Assembly: GCF_000252125.1 (NCBI RefSeq) | Contig: NZ_AHKF01000022.1 | Coordinates: forward strand, 115,894-179,893 | DNA from: Flavobacterium frigoris PS1 | Lineage (GTDB): Bacteria > Bacteroidota > Bacteroidia > Flavobacteriales > Flavobacteriaceae | DNA length: 64,000 nt | Reading direction: 5' to 3' | In this document: positions 18,269 through 25,754 of the stretch, piece by piece | How the letters are laid out: each line of letters starts with the position of its first letter | Numbering within the stretch: position 1 is the first letter of the stretch | The notes under the pieces: generated by a model | Databases searched by the model: none | The model's input: only the letters and a program-made list of their open reading frames with translations | What the model was told of the DNA's origin: nothing | Program-made: the position numbers and the translations under genes

Positions 18269-20056
18269 ATGGCAAGGTTCAAAGAAAATGATTTACCAAA
18301 ATCAAAAATTACAGCTACTTCACTCAATAAAGCAACGCTTATATTTCAATATGCGGGAAATCACCGTTGGAAATTTTATGTTGGTCTCATTTTTTTATTG
18401 CTTACTGGTGCTACCGCATTAGCCTTCCCTAAATTAATGGGGATGTTGATTGATTGCGTGAAGAATAAAAGTTACACCCAAGCTAACAATATTGCATTAT
18501 TATTGATTGGTATTCTTTTTATGCAATCTATTTTTTCGTTTTTTAGATTATCCTTATTTATCAATTTCACCGAACATACCTTAGCCAATGTGAGACACTC
18601 TTTGTATAGTAACTTAGTAAAGCTTCCGATGTCTTTCTTTTCTCAAAAACGAGTTGGTGAATTAAATAGTAGAATAAGCTCAGATATAACACAAATACAA
18701 GACACTTTAACCTCTACCATTGCAGAGTTCTTGAGACAATTTATTCTAATCATAGGTGGTGTTGCCTTATTGGCCACTGAAAGTATCAAACTAACATTAT
18801 TAATGCTATCAGTTGTTCCTTTAGTAGCGGTGGCTGCCGTTATTTTTGGCCGCTTCATTCGTAAATATTCTAAAAATGTTCAGGATCAAGTTGCCGAGAG
18901 TCAGGTTATTGTTGAAGAAACCATGCAAGGAATTAGTATTGTTAAGGCTTTCGCCAATGAATGGTACGAAATTGCTCGTTACGATGGAAAAATCAAAGAA
19001 GTAGTTAAAATAGCCATTAAAGGAGGTAAATATAGGGGATACTTCGCTTCCTTTATCATTTTCTGTCTTTTTGGAGCTATTGTTGCTGTGGTTTGGTTTG
19101 GTGTTCGGTTGAGCATCAGTGGCGAAATGAGCGTGGGACAGTTAATATCATTTGTCCTATACTCTACTTTTGTCGGTGCCTCTTTTGGTGGAATTGCAGA
19201 ATTGTATGCCCAAATCCAAAAAGCAATTGGAGCTACTGAACGTGTTTTTGAATTATTGGATGAAACTCCTGAAAAAATCAACTCAGAACAGAACACAGCG
19301 CCAATTGAAAAAATTAGAGGTAATGTCACATTCAAAAATGTAGCATTTAGCTATCCTTCTAGAAAAGAGATCAAAGTATTAAAAGACGTGAATTTTACCG
19401 CAAACTTTGGACAAAAAATAGCCATTGTAGGTCCTAGTGGAACAGGAAAGTCAACTATTGCTTCCCTTTTACTTCGTTTTTATGATATTGATAGTGGCGA
19501 AATCCTAGTCGACGGACAAAACATTTATGATTTTGATTTGGAAACCCTAAGAGGAAATATGAGTATTGTTCCCCAAGATGTGATTTTATTTGGTGGAACC
19601 ATAAAGGAAAATATAGCTTACGGAAAGCCGGATGCAACTGAAGATGAAATTCTTTTGGCAGCAAAACAAGCGAACGCATTTAATTTCATCGAAGGTTTCC
19701 CTGAAAAATTCGAAACAATTGTGGGAGAAAGAGGAATCAAGCTTTCTGGAGGACAAAGGCAACGTATTGCGATAGCACGTGCGCTTCTAAAAAATCCTAG
19801 TATATTAATTCTTGATGAAGCCACATCATCTTTAGACAGTGAAAGTGAAAAATTAGTTCAGGAAGCATTAGAAATTTTGATGCAAGGAAGAACGAGTATC
19901 ATCATCGCACACCGACTATCAACCATTCGTAGTGCAGATCAAATTTTAGTACTTGATAATGGCGTAATTTCAGAACAAGGGACACATCAAGAATTGATAA
20001 TCTTAGAGAACGGGATTTATAAAAACTTAAGTAATCTACAGTTTAGCAACTCTTAA
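18269..20056 (+). CDS. ABC exporter, fused permease and ATPase
   Basis: 595 residues from MARFKENDLP. The N-terminal ~330 residues are a six-helix type I exporter domain; the C-terminal ~240 residues are the nucleotide-binding domain with Walker A GPSGTGKST, signature LSGGQRQRIAIARALL and Walker B ILILDEATSSLD, then the HRLSTIR switch His. It works as a dimer in the inner membrane and is related to MsbA/LmrA-type half-transporters exporting lipids, drugs or peptides. The substrate cannot be assigned. Monocistronic, with a terminator at 20078. Confidence 0.93.
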   Translation: MARFKENDLPKSKITATSLNKATLIFQYAGNHRWKFYVGLIFLLLTGATALAFPKLMGMLIDCVKNKSYTQANNIALLLIGILFMQSIFSFFRLSLFINFTEHTLANVRHSLYSNLVKLPMSFFSQKRVGELNSRISSDITQIQDTLTSTIAEFLRQFILIIGGVALLATESIKLTLLMLSVVPLVAVAAVIFGRFIRKYSKNVQDQVAESQVIVEETMQGISIVKAFANEWYEIARYDGKIKEVVKIAIKGGKYRGYFASFIIFCLFGAIVAVVWFGVRLSISGEMSVGQLISFVLYSTFVGASFGGIAELYAQIQKAIGATERVFELLDETPEKINSEQNTAPIEKIRGNVTFKNVAFSYPSRKEIKVLKDVNFTANFGQKIAIVGPSGTGKSTIASLLLRFYDIDSGEILVDGQNIYDFDLETLRGNMSIVPQDVILFGGTIKENIAYGKPDATEDEILLAAKQANAFNFIEGFPEKFETIVGERGIKLSGGQRQRIAIARALLKNPSILILDEATSSLDSESEKLVQEALEILMQGRTSIIIAHRLSTIRSADQILVLDNGVISEQGTHQELIILENGIYKNLSNLQFSNS

Positions 20057-20077
20057 ACATTAGAATAAGTAGCCCGC

Positions 20078-20114
20078 AAAAAAAACTCCAATTGTATTAA
20101 TTGGAGTTTTTTTT
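20078..20114. terminator. Bidirectional terminator between the ABC exporter and proline dehydrogenase genes
   Basis: AACTCCAATT and AATTGGAGTT form a 10-bp hairpin with A8 on the left and T8 on the right, placed between two convergent genes. Confidence 0.9.
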
Positions 20115-20160
20115 ATTCAAAAATGGCAGTAAGTATTTTCTGAAATATACTTAATCTATT

Positions 20161-21330
20161 CTATTTTCCTTTTCTTCTTTTTCTTTCTGCTTTTATTAAA
20201 GATAATTCTCTACTGGTTTGCCCAGCTACAGAGGTATTTTCTTCGGCGCGACGTATTAAATAAGGCATAACATCTTTTACAGGACCAAAAGGCAAGTATT
20301 TAGCGACATTGTAACCCTGTTCGGCTAAGTTGTAACTAATATTGTCACTCATTCCGTATAATTGACCAAACCAAATTCTGCTATCATTTGTTTCGATTCC
20401 TCTTTCTTTCATCAAGTCCATCAAAAAATAAGTGCTTTGTTCGTTATGTGTTCCTGCAAAAACAGACATACTCTCTAAATGATCAACCATATAACTAACT
20501 GCCGCGTCATAATTAACATCCGTGGCTTCTTTAGTAGAACATATTGGCGAAGGATATCCTTTTTCTTCAGCACGTACATTCTCCTTTTCCATATAAGCCC
20601 CGCGAACTATTTTTATTCCTATAAAAAAACCTTCTTTTTTAGCCTGATCATGCAGTTTTCTTAAATAATCTAAGCGATCCCAACGGTACATTTGAAGGGT
20701 ATTAAAAACAATAGTCTTGTTTTTATTGTATTTACGCATCATTTCAGTCACCACTTCATCAGCTGCATCTTGCATCCAACTTTCCTCAGCATCGATTAGT
20801 AAACCAACATCTTTTTTATGTCCTTCACTACAAACTATATCAAAACGAGCTACTACTCTATCCCATTCTGCTTGCTCCTTTAAAGTAAGTGTTTGTTTCT
20901 CTCCTACTTTTTGATACAATTCAAAACGACCAAGACCTGTGGGTTTAAAAACTGCAAATGGAATTGCTTCACGTTCTTTGGCAAAATCAATCGTTTTTAG
21001 AGTCATTCTCAAAGCAGCATCAAACTGATCTTCTTCTTCTTTTCCTTCAACTGAATAATCTAATACAGATGAAACCCCTTTGGTGTACATTTTATCAACT
21101 ACAGAAAGGCAGTCATTTTCATTAATACCTCCACAAAAATGATCAAAAACAGTGGCACGAATTAAACCTTCAACAGGTAAATTTACATTCAATGCAAAAT
21201 TAGTGACTGCTGCTCCAATTCTTACTAAGGGTTGGTTTGCAATCATTTTAAAAAGAAAATAAGCTCGATCAAGTTCGGTGTCGCTTTTTAATGAAAAGGC
21301 AACTTGTGTATTATTAAATAATTTTTCCAT
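20161..21330 (-). CDS. Proline dehydrogenase
   Basis: A 389-residue FAD enzyme oxidising proline to pyrroline-5-carboxylate, the first step of proline use as carbon and nitrogen source. It has the family (beta/alpha)8 barrel with FNTLQMYRWDRLDYL, the GIKIVRGAYMEKEN active-site segment near residue 245, GTHNEQST, and the C-terminal YLPFGPVKDVMPYLIRRAEE where two Arg residues bind the substrate carboxylate. Length matches the monofunctional Bacteroidota type (PutA/ProDH are separate). The P5C dehydrogenase gene is not adjacent. Confidence 0.95.
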   Translation of the reverse strand: MEKLFNNTQVAFSLKSDTELDRAYFLFKMIANQPLVRIGAAVTNFALNVNLPVEGLIRATVFDHFCGGINENDCLSVVDKMYTKGVSSVLDYSVEGKEEEDQFDAALRMTLKTIDFAKEREAIPFAVFKPTGLGRFELYQKVGEKQTLTLKEQAEWDRVVARFDIVCSEGHKKDVGLLIDAEESWMQDAADEVVTEMMRKYNKNKTIVFNTLQMYRWDRLDYLRKLHDQAKKEGFFIGIKIVRGAYMEKENVRAEEKGYPSPICSTKEATDVNYDAAVSYMVDHLESMSVFAGTHNEQSTYFLMDLMKERGIETNDSRIWFGQLYGMSDNISYNLAEQGYNVAKYLPFGPVKDVMPYLIRRAEENTSVAGQTSRELSLIKAERKRRKGK

Positions 21331-21419
21331 CTATTGTGATATTTTTAAACAAATATAGACAGACTTTTCAATATTATTTACCAAAAATTACCTTATTTTG
21401 CGCATTCAATTAATCTACA

Positions 21420-22490
21420 ATGATGCAATCAATACAAGCCAGTAATTATCCGATTCATTTTAATGAAAAAGGATACGAAGCCCTTAACCTTCATTTAAAA
21501 GAAAATAAGTATTCTAATTTATTTATTATAGTAGACACTAATACAAATGAGTTCTGTTTACCCAAATTTCTACCCTTTATAGAAACCGATTTGACTATTG
21601 AGATAATCGAATTTGAAAATGGAGAAGAGAATAAAAACATCGAAACTTGTGTCCAAATTTGGAATGTTTTGACAGAACTTGGCGCAGACAGAAAAACCTT
21701 GATAATAAATCTAGGAGGTGGTGTTGTTACTGATTTAGGTGGCTTTGTTTCTTCGACATTTAAACGAGGGGTAGCCTTTATTCATATTCCTACCACTCTA
21801 CTTTCAATGGTAGATGCTTCTGTGGGAGGAAAAAACGGTGTTGATTTAGGTAATTTAAAAAACCAAATTGGAGTTATTAATACCCCAAACATGGTGCTAA
21901 TTGATACTGAATACCTTGAAACACTTCCGCAAAACGAAATGCGTTCTGGTCTTGCTGAGATGCTAAAACACGGATTAATATACGACAAGGCATATTGGGA
22001 GCAATTTCTTGATCTAAAAGCTATTGATTTTGTTGACTTAGATGAACTTATTCACAGATCTGTAGCCATAAAAAACGAAATCGTTTCGCAAGACCCTACT
22101 GAAAAACACATCCGAAAATCATTGAACTTTGGTCATACCCTAGGACATGCCATTGAGAGTTATTTTTTAGAAAATGAGAATAAAACAACATTATTACACG
22201 GTGAGGCGATTGCTATAGGAATGATTTTAGAAAGCTACATATCATTGGACAAAGAACTAATAAATGCTGATGAATACAACCTTATAAAGACCACCATAAA
22301 ATCTATCTTTGAAGATGTCACAATTTTAGATAATGACATTCAACCGATCTTAGAGTTGCTAATCCATGACAAAAAAAACGAGTATGGAACAATTCAGTTT
22401 GCCTTGATAGAAGGTATTGGGAATATCAAAATAAATCAATCTGTTGAAAATGAATTAATTCTTAGAGCATTTAACGATTATAAATCTTAA
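21420..22490 (+). CDS. aroB: 3-dehydroquinate synthase
   Basis: A 356-residue NAD- and metal-dependent enzyme converting DAHP to 3-dehydroquinate in the shikimate pathway. Hallmarks: NLGGGVVTDLGGFVSSTFKR (NAD-binding glycine loop), IPTTLLSMVDASVGGKNGVD, the metal ligands in GLAEMLKHGL and LNFGHTLGHAIE, and LHGEAIAIGM. Full length. It is divergent from proline dehydrogenase across 89 bases. The next genes on the same strand have their own promoter. Confidence 0.96.
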   Translation: MMQSIQASNYPIHFNEKGYEALNLHLKENKYSNLFIIVDTNTNEFCLPKFLPFIETDLTIEIIEFENGEENKNIETCVQIWNVLTELGADRKTLIINLGGGVVTDLGGFVSSTFKRGVAFIHIPTTLLSMVDASVGGKNGVDLGNLKNQIGVINTPNMVLIDTEYLETLPQNEMRSGLAEMLKHGLIYDKAYWEQFLDLKAIDFVDLDELIHRSVAIKNEIVSQDPTEKHIRKSLNFGHTLGHAIESYFLENENKTTLLHGEAIAIGMILESYISLDKELINADEYNLIKTTIKSIFEDVTILDNDIQPILELLIHDKKNEYGTIQFALIEGIGNIKINQSVENELILRAFNDYKS

Positions 22491-22534
22491 ATATTTTTTA
22501 GCAAAAAGGATTGGATTACGTATAAATTATTTTT

Positions 22535-22542
22535 TACATTTG
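22535..22542 (+). promoter_or_regulatory. -7 promoter element for the 59-residue protein and arginine decarboxylase
   Basis: TACATTTG matches TAnnTTTG and ends six bases before the ATG of the small gene at 22548. Confidence 0.5.
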
Positions 22543-22547
22543 CCTCA

Positions 22548-22727
22548 ATGAAAAACAGTCATAACCAAAGGAATTATAGCTCGTATGAGAATAGAAACAA
22601 TCGATCTTTTAAAAGGATCTTGAAGCGTTTCTATTCGATTAAAGAGAACTTCAGTTTTGATTTGTCTCAATATTTAAAAGTAGATCACGAAAAGCTTCAG
22701 ATTATATATGCAAATATCAGAGTTTGA
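22548..22727 (+). CDS. 59-residue basic protein upstream of arginine decarboxylase
   Basis: A small frame with a promoter element just upstream: MKNSHNQRNYSSYENRNN, then a basic stretch SFKRILKRFYSIKEN and the ending SQYLKVDHEKLQIIYANIRV. It is rich in Asn, Arg, Lys and Tyr and has no membrane segment. It occupies most of the 288-base gap between aroB and the arginine decarboxylase gene and is followed 51 bases later by that gene on the same strand. It could be a leader peptide or small regulator for the polyamine genes, or an independent small protein. I do not recognise it. Confidence 0.5.
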   Translation: MKNSHNQRNYSSYENRNNRSFKRILKRFYSIKENFSFDLSQYLKVDHEKLQIIYANIRV

Positions 22728-22778
22728 ATTTTAGCTTATTTTATTTCAATTTAATTAATATAAAACACTAAAAGCTAA

Positions 22779-24179
22779 ATGAATACTAAATATTCCGACT
22801 TAATAAATCAAACTTACTATTTTCCTCAAGAGGAATTTAAATTAAACAAAGATAACCTTCAGTTTCATAATATTGATTTGATGAAATTGGTAGAACAATA
22901 TGGTACACCTTTAAAGTTTACTTACCTACCCCAAATTTCCAACAACATTAACAAAGCCAAAAGCTGGTTTCGTAAATCGATGGAAAAAAACAAATATGAC
23001 GCAAAATACTATTACTGCTATTGTACCAAAAGTTCTCACTTTGAATTCATAATGAACGAAGCGTTCAAGAACAATATTCATGTTGAAACTTCTTCTGCTT
23101 TTGATATCAATATTGTTGAGAATTTGATGGCTAACGGTAAAATTAACAAAAGCACGTTTGTAATTTGTAATGGTTTTAAAAGAGATCAATACATCGAAAA
23201 CATTGCTCGCTTAATCAATAACGGTCATAAGAATACCATTCCAATTATTGACAACTATGAAGAACTAGATTTACTTCAAGCTGAAATAAAAGGGAAATTT
23301 AAAATTGGTATCCGTATTGCTGCCGAAGAAGAACCAAAATTTGAGTTCTACACTTCCAGACTAGGAATTGGGTATAAAAACATTGTTAGTTTTTACAAAA
23401 AACAAATTCAGGAAAACGATAAATTGGAACTGAAAATGTTGCACTTTTTCATCAATACTGGTATCAATGATACTGCTTACTATTGGAATGAATTAGTGAA
23501 ATGTATCAAAGTATACATAGCGCTTAAGAAAGAATGTCCAACATTGGACGGTTTAAACATTGGTGGTGGATTCCCAATCAAGAACTCCTTAGCATTTGAA
23601 TATGATTATCAATATATGATTGATGAAATAATCAATCAAATAAAAATTGCTTGTGACGAAGCTGAAGTAGAAGTTCCTAATATTTTTACTGAATTCGGTT
23701 CGTTTACTGTAGGTGAAAGTGGTGGCGCCATTTATCAAATTTTGTATCAAAAACAACAAAATGACAGGGAAAAATGGAATATGATTGACTCTTCATTCAT
23801 TACTACTTTACCGGATACATGGGCAATAAACAAACGTTTTATCATGCTAGCTATTAATCGCTGGAATGAAACCTATGAAAGAGTATTACTCGGTGGTTTG
23901 ACTTGTGACAGCGACGACTACTACAACTCTGAGCAAAATATGAATGCTATCTATTTGCCAAAATACAACAAGGAAAAACCGTTATATATTGGATTTTTCA
24001 ATACTGGAGCATATCAGGAAACAATAGGCGGATATGGTGGTTTACACCATTGCTTAATTCCACAACCCAAACACATTTTGATTGATCGAGATGAAAATGG
24101 AATAATCGCTACCGAAGTCTTTTCAGAGCAACAAACTTCTGATGACGTTTTAAAAATATTAGGGTACAATAAAAAATAA
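22779..24179 (+). CDS. Arginine decarboxylase (fold type III, PLP-dependent)
   Basis: A 466-residue decarboxylase of the alanine-racemase-fold group, typical of Bacteroidota arginine decarboxylase and smaller than the ~630-residue SpeA of proteobacteria. The PLP-Lys region is in KYYYCYCTKSSHFEFI, then HVETSSAFDINIVENLM, the glycine loop GLNIGGGFPIKN, FTEFGSFTVGESGGA, and the C-terminal LGGLTCDSDDYY carrying the catalytic Cys-Asp pair. It makes agmatine, the first step towards putrescine. The next gene is the deoxyhypusine-synthase-like gene; no agmatinase or agmatine deiminase lies next to it. Confidence 0.9.
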   Translation: MNTKYSDLINQTYYFPQEEFKLNKDNLQFHNIDLMKLVEQYGTPLKFTYLPQISNNINKAKSWFRKSMEKNKYDAKYYYCYCTKSSHFEFIMNEAFKNNIHVETSSAFDINIVENLMANGKINKSTFVICNGFKRDQYIENIARLINNGHKNTIPIIDNYEELDLLQAEIKGKFKIGIRIAAEEEPKFEFYTSRLGIGYKNIVSFYKKQIQENDKLELKMLHFFINTGINDTAYYWNELVKCIKVYIALKKECPTLDGLNIGGGFPIKNSLAFEYDYQYMIDEIINQIKIACDEAEVEVPNIFTEFGSFTVGESGGAIYQILYQKQQNDREKWNMIDSSFITTLPDTWAINKRFIMLAINRWNETYERVLLGGLTCDSDDYYNSEQNMNAIYLPKYNKEKPLYIGFFNTGAYQETIGGYGGLHHCLIPQPKHILIDRDENGIIATEVFSEQQTSDDVLKILGYNKK

Positions 24180-24215
24180 ATATTTAACACACAATTAGTC
24201 AACTTAAAAATTTAT

Positions 24216-24223
24216 TATATTTG
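24216..24223 (+). promoter_or_regulatory. -7 element ahead of the deoxyhypusine-synthase-like gene
   Basis: TATATTTG matches TAnnTTTG, 44 bases before the ATG at 24268, and is overlapped at its end by the palindrome GAATATATTC (24223-24232). Confidence 0.45.
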
Positions 24224-24267
24224 AATATATTCAATTAATTGATTTTTAAATCTTTAAACCAAATAAA

Positions 24268-25239
24268 ATGAGTAAAGGACCTATAAGTCAGTTTATAGAA
24301 AAGCATTATTTGCATTTCAATTCTGCGGCTTTAGTAGATGCAGCAAAAGGCTATGAAGAACAGCTTGCTAATGGAGCTAAAATGATGGTAACTCTTGCTG
24401 GAGCAATGAGTACTGCCGAAATCGGAAAGATTTTTGCAGAAATGATTCGTCAAGACAAAGTACAAATTATATCTTGTACAGGTGCAAATTTAGAAGAAGA
24501 CATCATGAACTTGGTAGCTCATTCACATTACGAAAGAGTACCAAACTACCGTGATTTGACTCCAGAACAAGAATGGGATCTACTTGAAAGAGGTTTAAAT
24601 CGAGTAACAGATACTTGTATTCCTGAGCATGAAGCATTCCGTCGTTTGCAGAAGCACATTTACAAAATTTGGAAAGATGCAGATGAAAAAGGGGAACGTT
24701 ATTTACCGCATGAATATATGTATAAAATGCTTTTATCAGGCGTTTTAGAAGAATATTACGAAATCGATTTGAAAGACAGCTGGATGTATGCTGCAGCGGA
24801 AAAAAACTTACCAATTATCTGTCCAGGATGGGAAGACAGTACTATGGGAAATATTTTTGCTTCCTATGTCATTAAAGGAGACTTAAAAGTTTCCACTATG
24901 AAATCTGGAATAGAATACATGACATTTTTAGCAGATTGGTATCCTAAAAATTCCGCTAATGGAGTTGGGTTTTTCCAAATTGGTGGTGGTATAGCAGGAG
25001 ATTTCCCAATTTGTGTAGTTCCGATGTTGTATCAAGATATGGAAATGCCAGAAACCCCTTTTTGGAGCTATTTCTGCCAAATTTCAGATTCAACTACCAG
25101 TTACGGTTCTTATTCGGGGGCAGTACCTAATGAAAAAATTACTTGGGGTAAGTTAGACATTAAAACTCCTAAGTTTATTATTGAGTCGGATGCTACAATT
25201 GTAGCACCTCTAATTTTTGCTTATTTATTAGATTTATAG
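24268..25239 (+). CDS. Deoxyhypusine-synthase family protein
   Basis: A 323-residue NAD-dependent enzyme of the deoxyhypusine synthase fold. Bacteria have no eIF5A, so it should act on a small polyamine-related substrate. Seen: TLAGAMSTAEIGKIFAEMI and SCTGANLEEDIMNLVAH (NAD and substrate loops), and the active-site block SGAVPNEKITWGKLD, with K295 at the position of the catalytic lysine of human DHS. The usual PKHH motif after the glycine loop is replaced (IGGGIAGDFPI), consistent with a different substrate. Position after arginine decarboxylase points to polyamine metabolism from agmatine or putrescine. Confidence 0.85.
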   Translation: MSKGPISQFIEKHYLHFNSAALVDAAKGYEEQLANGAKMMVTLAGAMSTAEIGKIFAEMIRQDKVQIISCTGANLEEDIMNLVAHSHYERVPNYRDLTPEQEWDLLERGLNRVTDTCIPEHEAFRRLQKHIYKIWKDADEKGERYLPHEYMYKMLLSGVLEEYYEIDLKDSWMYAAAEKNLPIICPGWEDSTMGNIFASYVIKGDLKVSTMKSGIEYMTFLADWYPKNSANGVGFFQIGGGIAGDFPICVVPMLYQDMEMPETPFWSYFCQISDSTTSYGSYSGAVPNEKITWGKLDIKTPKFIIESDATIVAPLIFAYLLDL

Positions 25240-25248
25240 AATTTCCTT

Positions 25249-25650
25249 ATGAAAAGAGTAATTGTTGATTATGCAAAACTTACCAATGAAATCTTAAACC
25301 TTTTGGTTGAAAAATTTCCTGATGGTTATGACGATTCGAATATTGTGCGTTTTAGAAATGCAAAAAATGAGTTGATTGAAGCGGTTGAAGTACGCACTGA
25401 AGACACTATTTACTTAGTGAAAGTAAGTATGAAACTTGCTGATAGAATTGAAAACTACGATGAAGATGAAGAAATCGATGACGTTATTGAGCCAATCATG
25501 CCAATGAAAGGAATGACTGATGATGACATGGATGATGATGATGATGACGATGATGAGGATGACAATCACGACAAGCCTGATATTGATGAGGATGATGAAG
25601 ATCCTGATACCGCTGACTATTCTGACGAAGAAGAAGATGATGAAGATTAA
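25249..25650 (+). CDS. Conserved protein with poly-aspartate tail
   Basis: 133 residues. Residues 1-70 form a small alpha/beta-looking domain (MKRVIVDYAKLTNEILNLLV ... TEDTIYLVKVSMKLADRI). The rest is almost entirely Asp and Glu, including nine consecutive Asp residues coded mostly by GAT repeats. It starts 9 bases after the deoxyhypusine-synthase-like gene and is probably cotranscribed. A strong terminator follows. Similar acidic Flavobacterial proteins are sometimes labelled DNA primase without basis. An acidic tail could bind metals, polyamines or basic proteins; the polyamine link is inference from context only. Confidence 0.75.
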   Translation: MKRVIVDYAKLTNEILNLLVEKFPDGYDDSNIVRFRNAKNELIEAVEVRTEDTIYLVKVSMKLADRIENYDEDEEIDDVIEPIMPMKGMTDDDMDDDDDDDDEDDNHDKPDIDEDDEDPDTADYSDEEEDDED

Positions 25651-25663
25651 ACTTATATGATTT

Positions 25664-25698
25664 AAAAAAAAGGAACTCACAAATGAGTTCCTTTTTTT
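25664..25698. terminator. Terminator after the polyamine-type cluster
   Basis: AAGGAACTCA and TGAGTTCCTT form a 10-bp hairpin, lengthened by the A7/T7 tracts on either side. Confidence 0.92.
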
Positions 25699-25754
25699 AA
25701 TAGAGTACTAAAATATTTAAATTAGCACCTCCCCTAATGTCCCAATAATTCCTT

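Noticed and set aside
24268..25239. First thought that the deoxyhypusine-synthase-like enzyme had lost its catalytic lysine
   Set aside because: The lysine lies in the WGK motif (K295), not in the glycine loop; it is present. Only the PKHH segment is changed.
25414..25680. Minus-strand Ile/Val-rich frame opposite the acidic protein
   Set aside because: It is the direct complement of the GAT repeats (ATC/ATT), not a real membrane protein.
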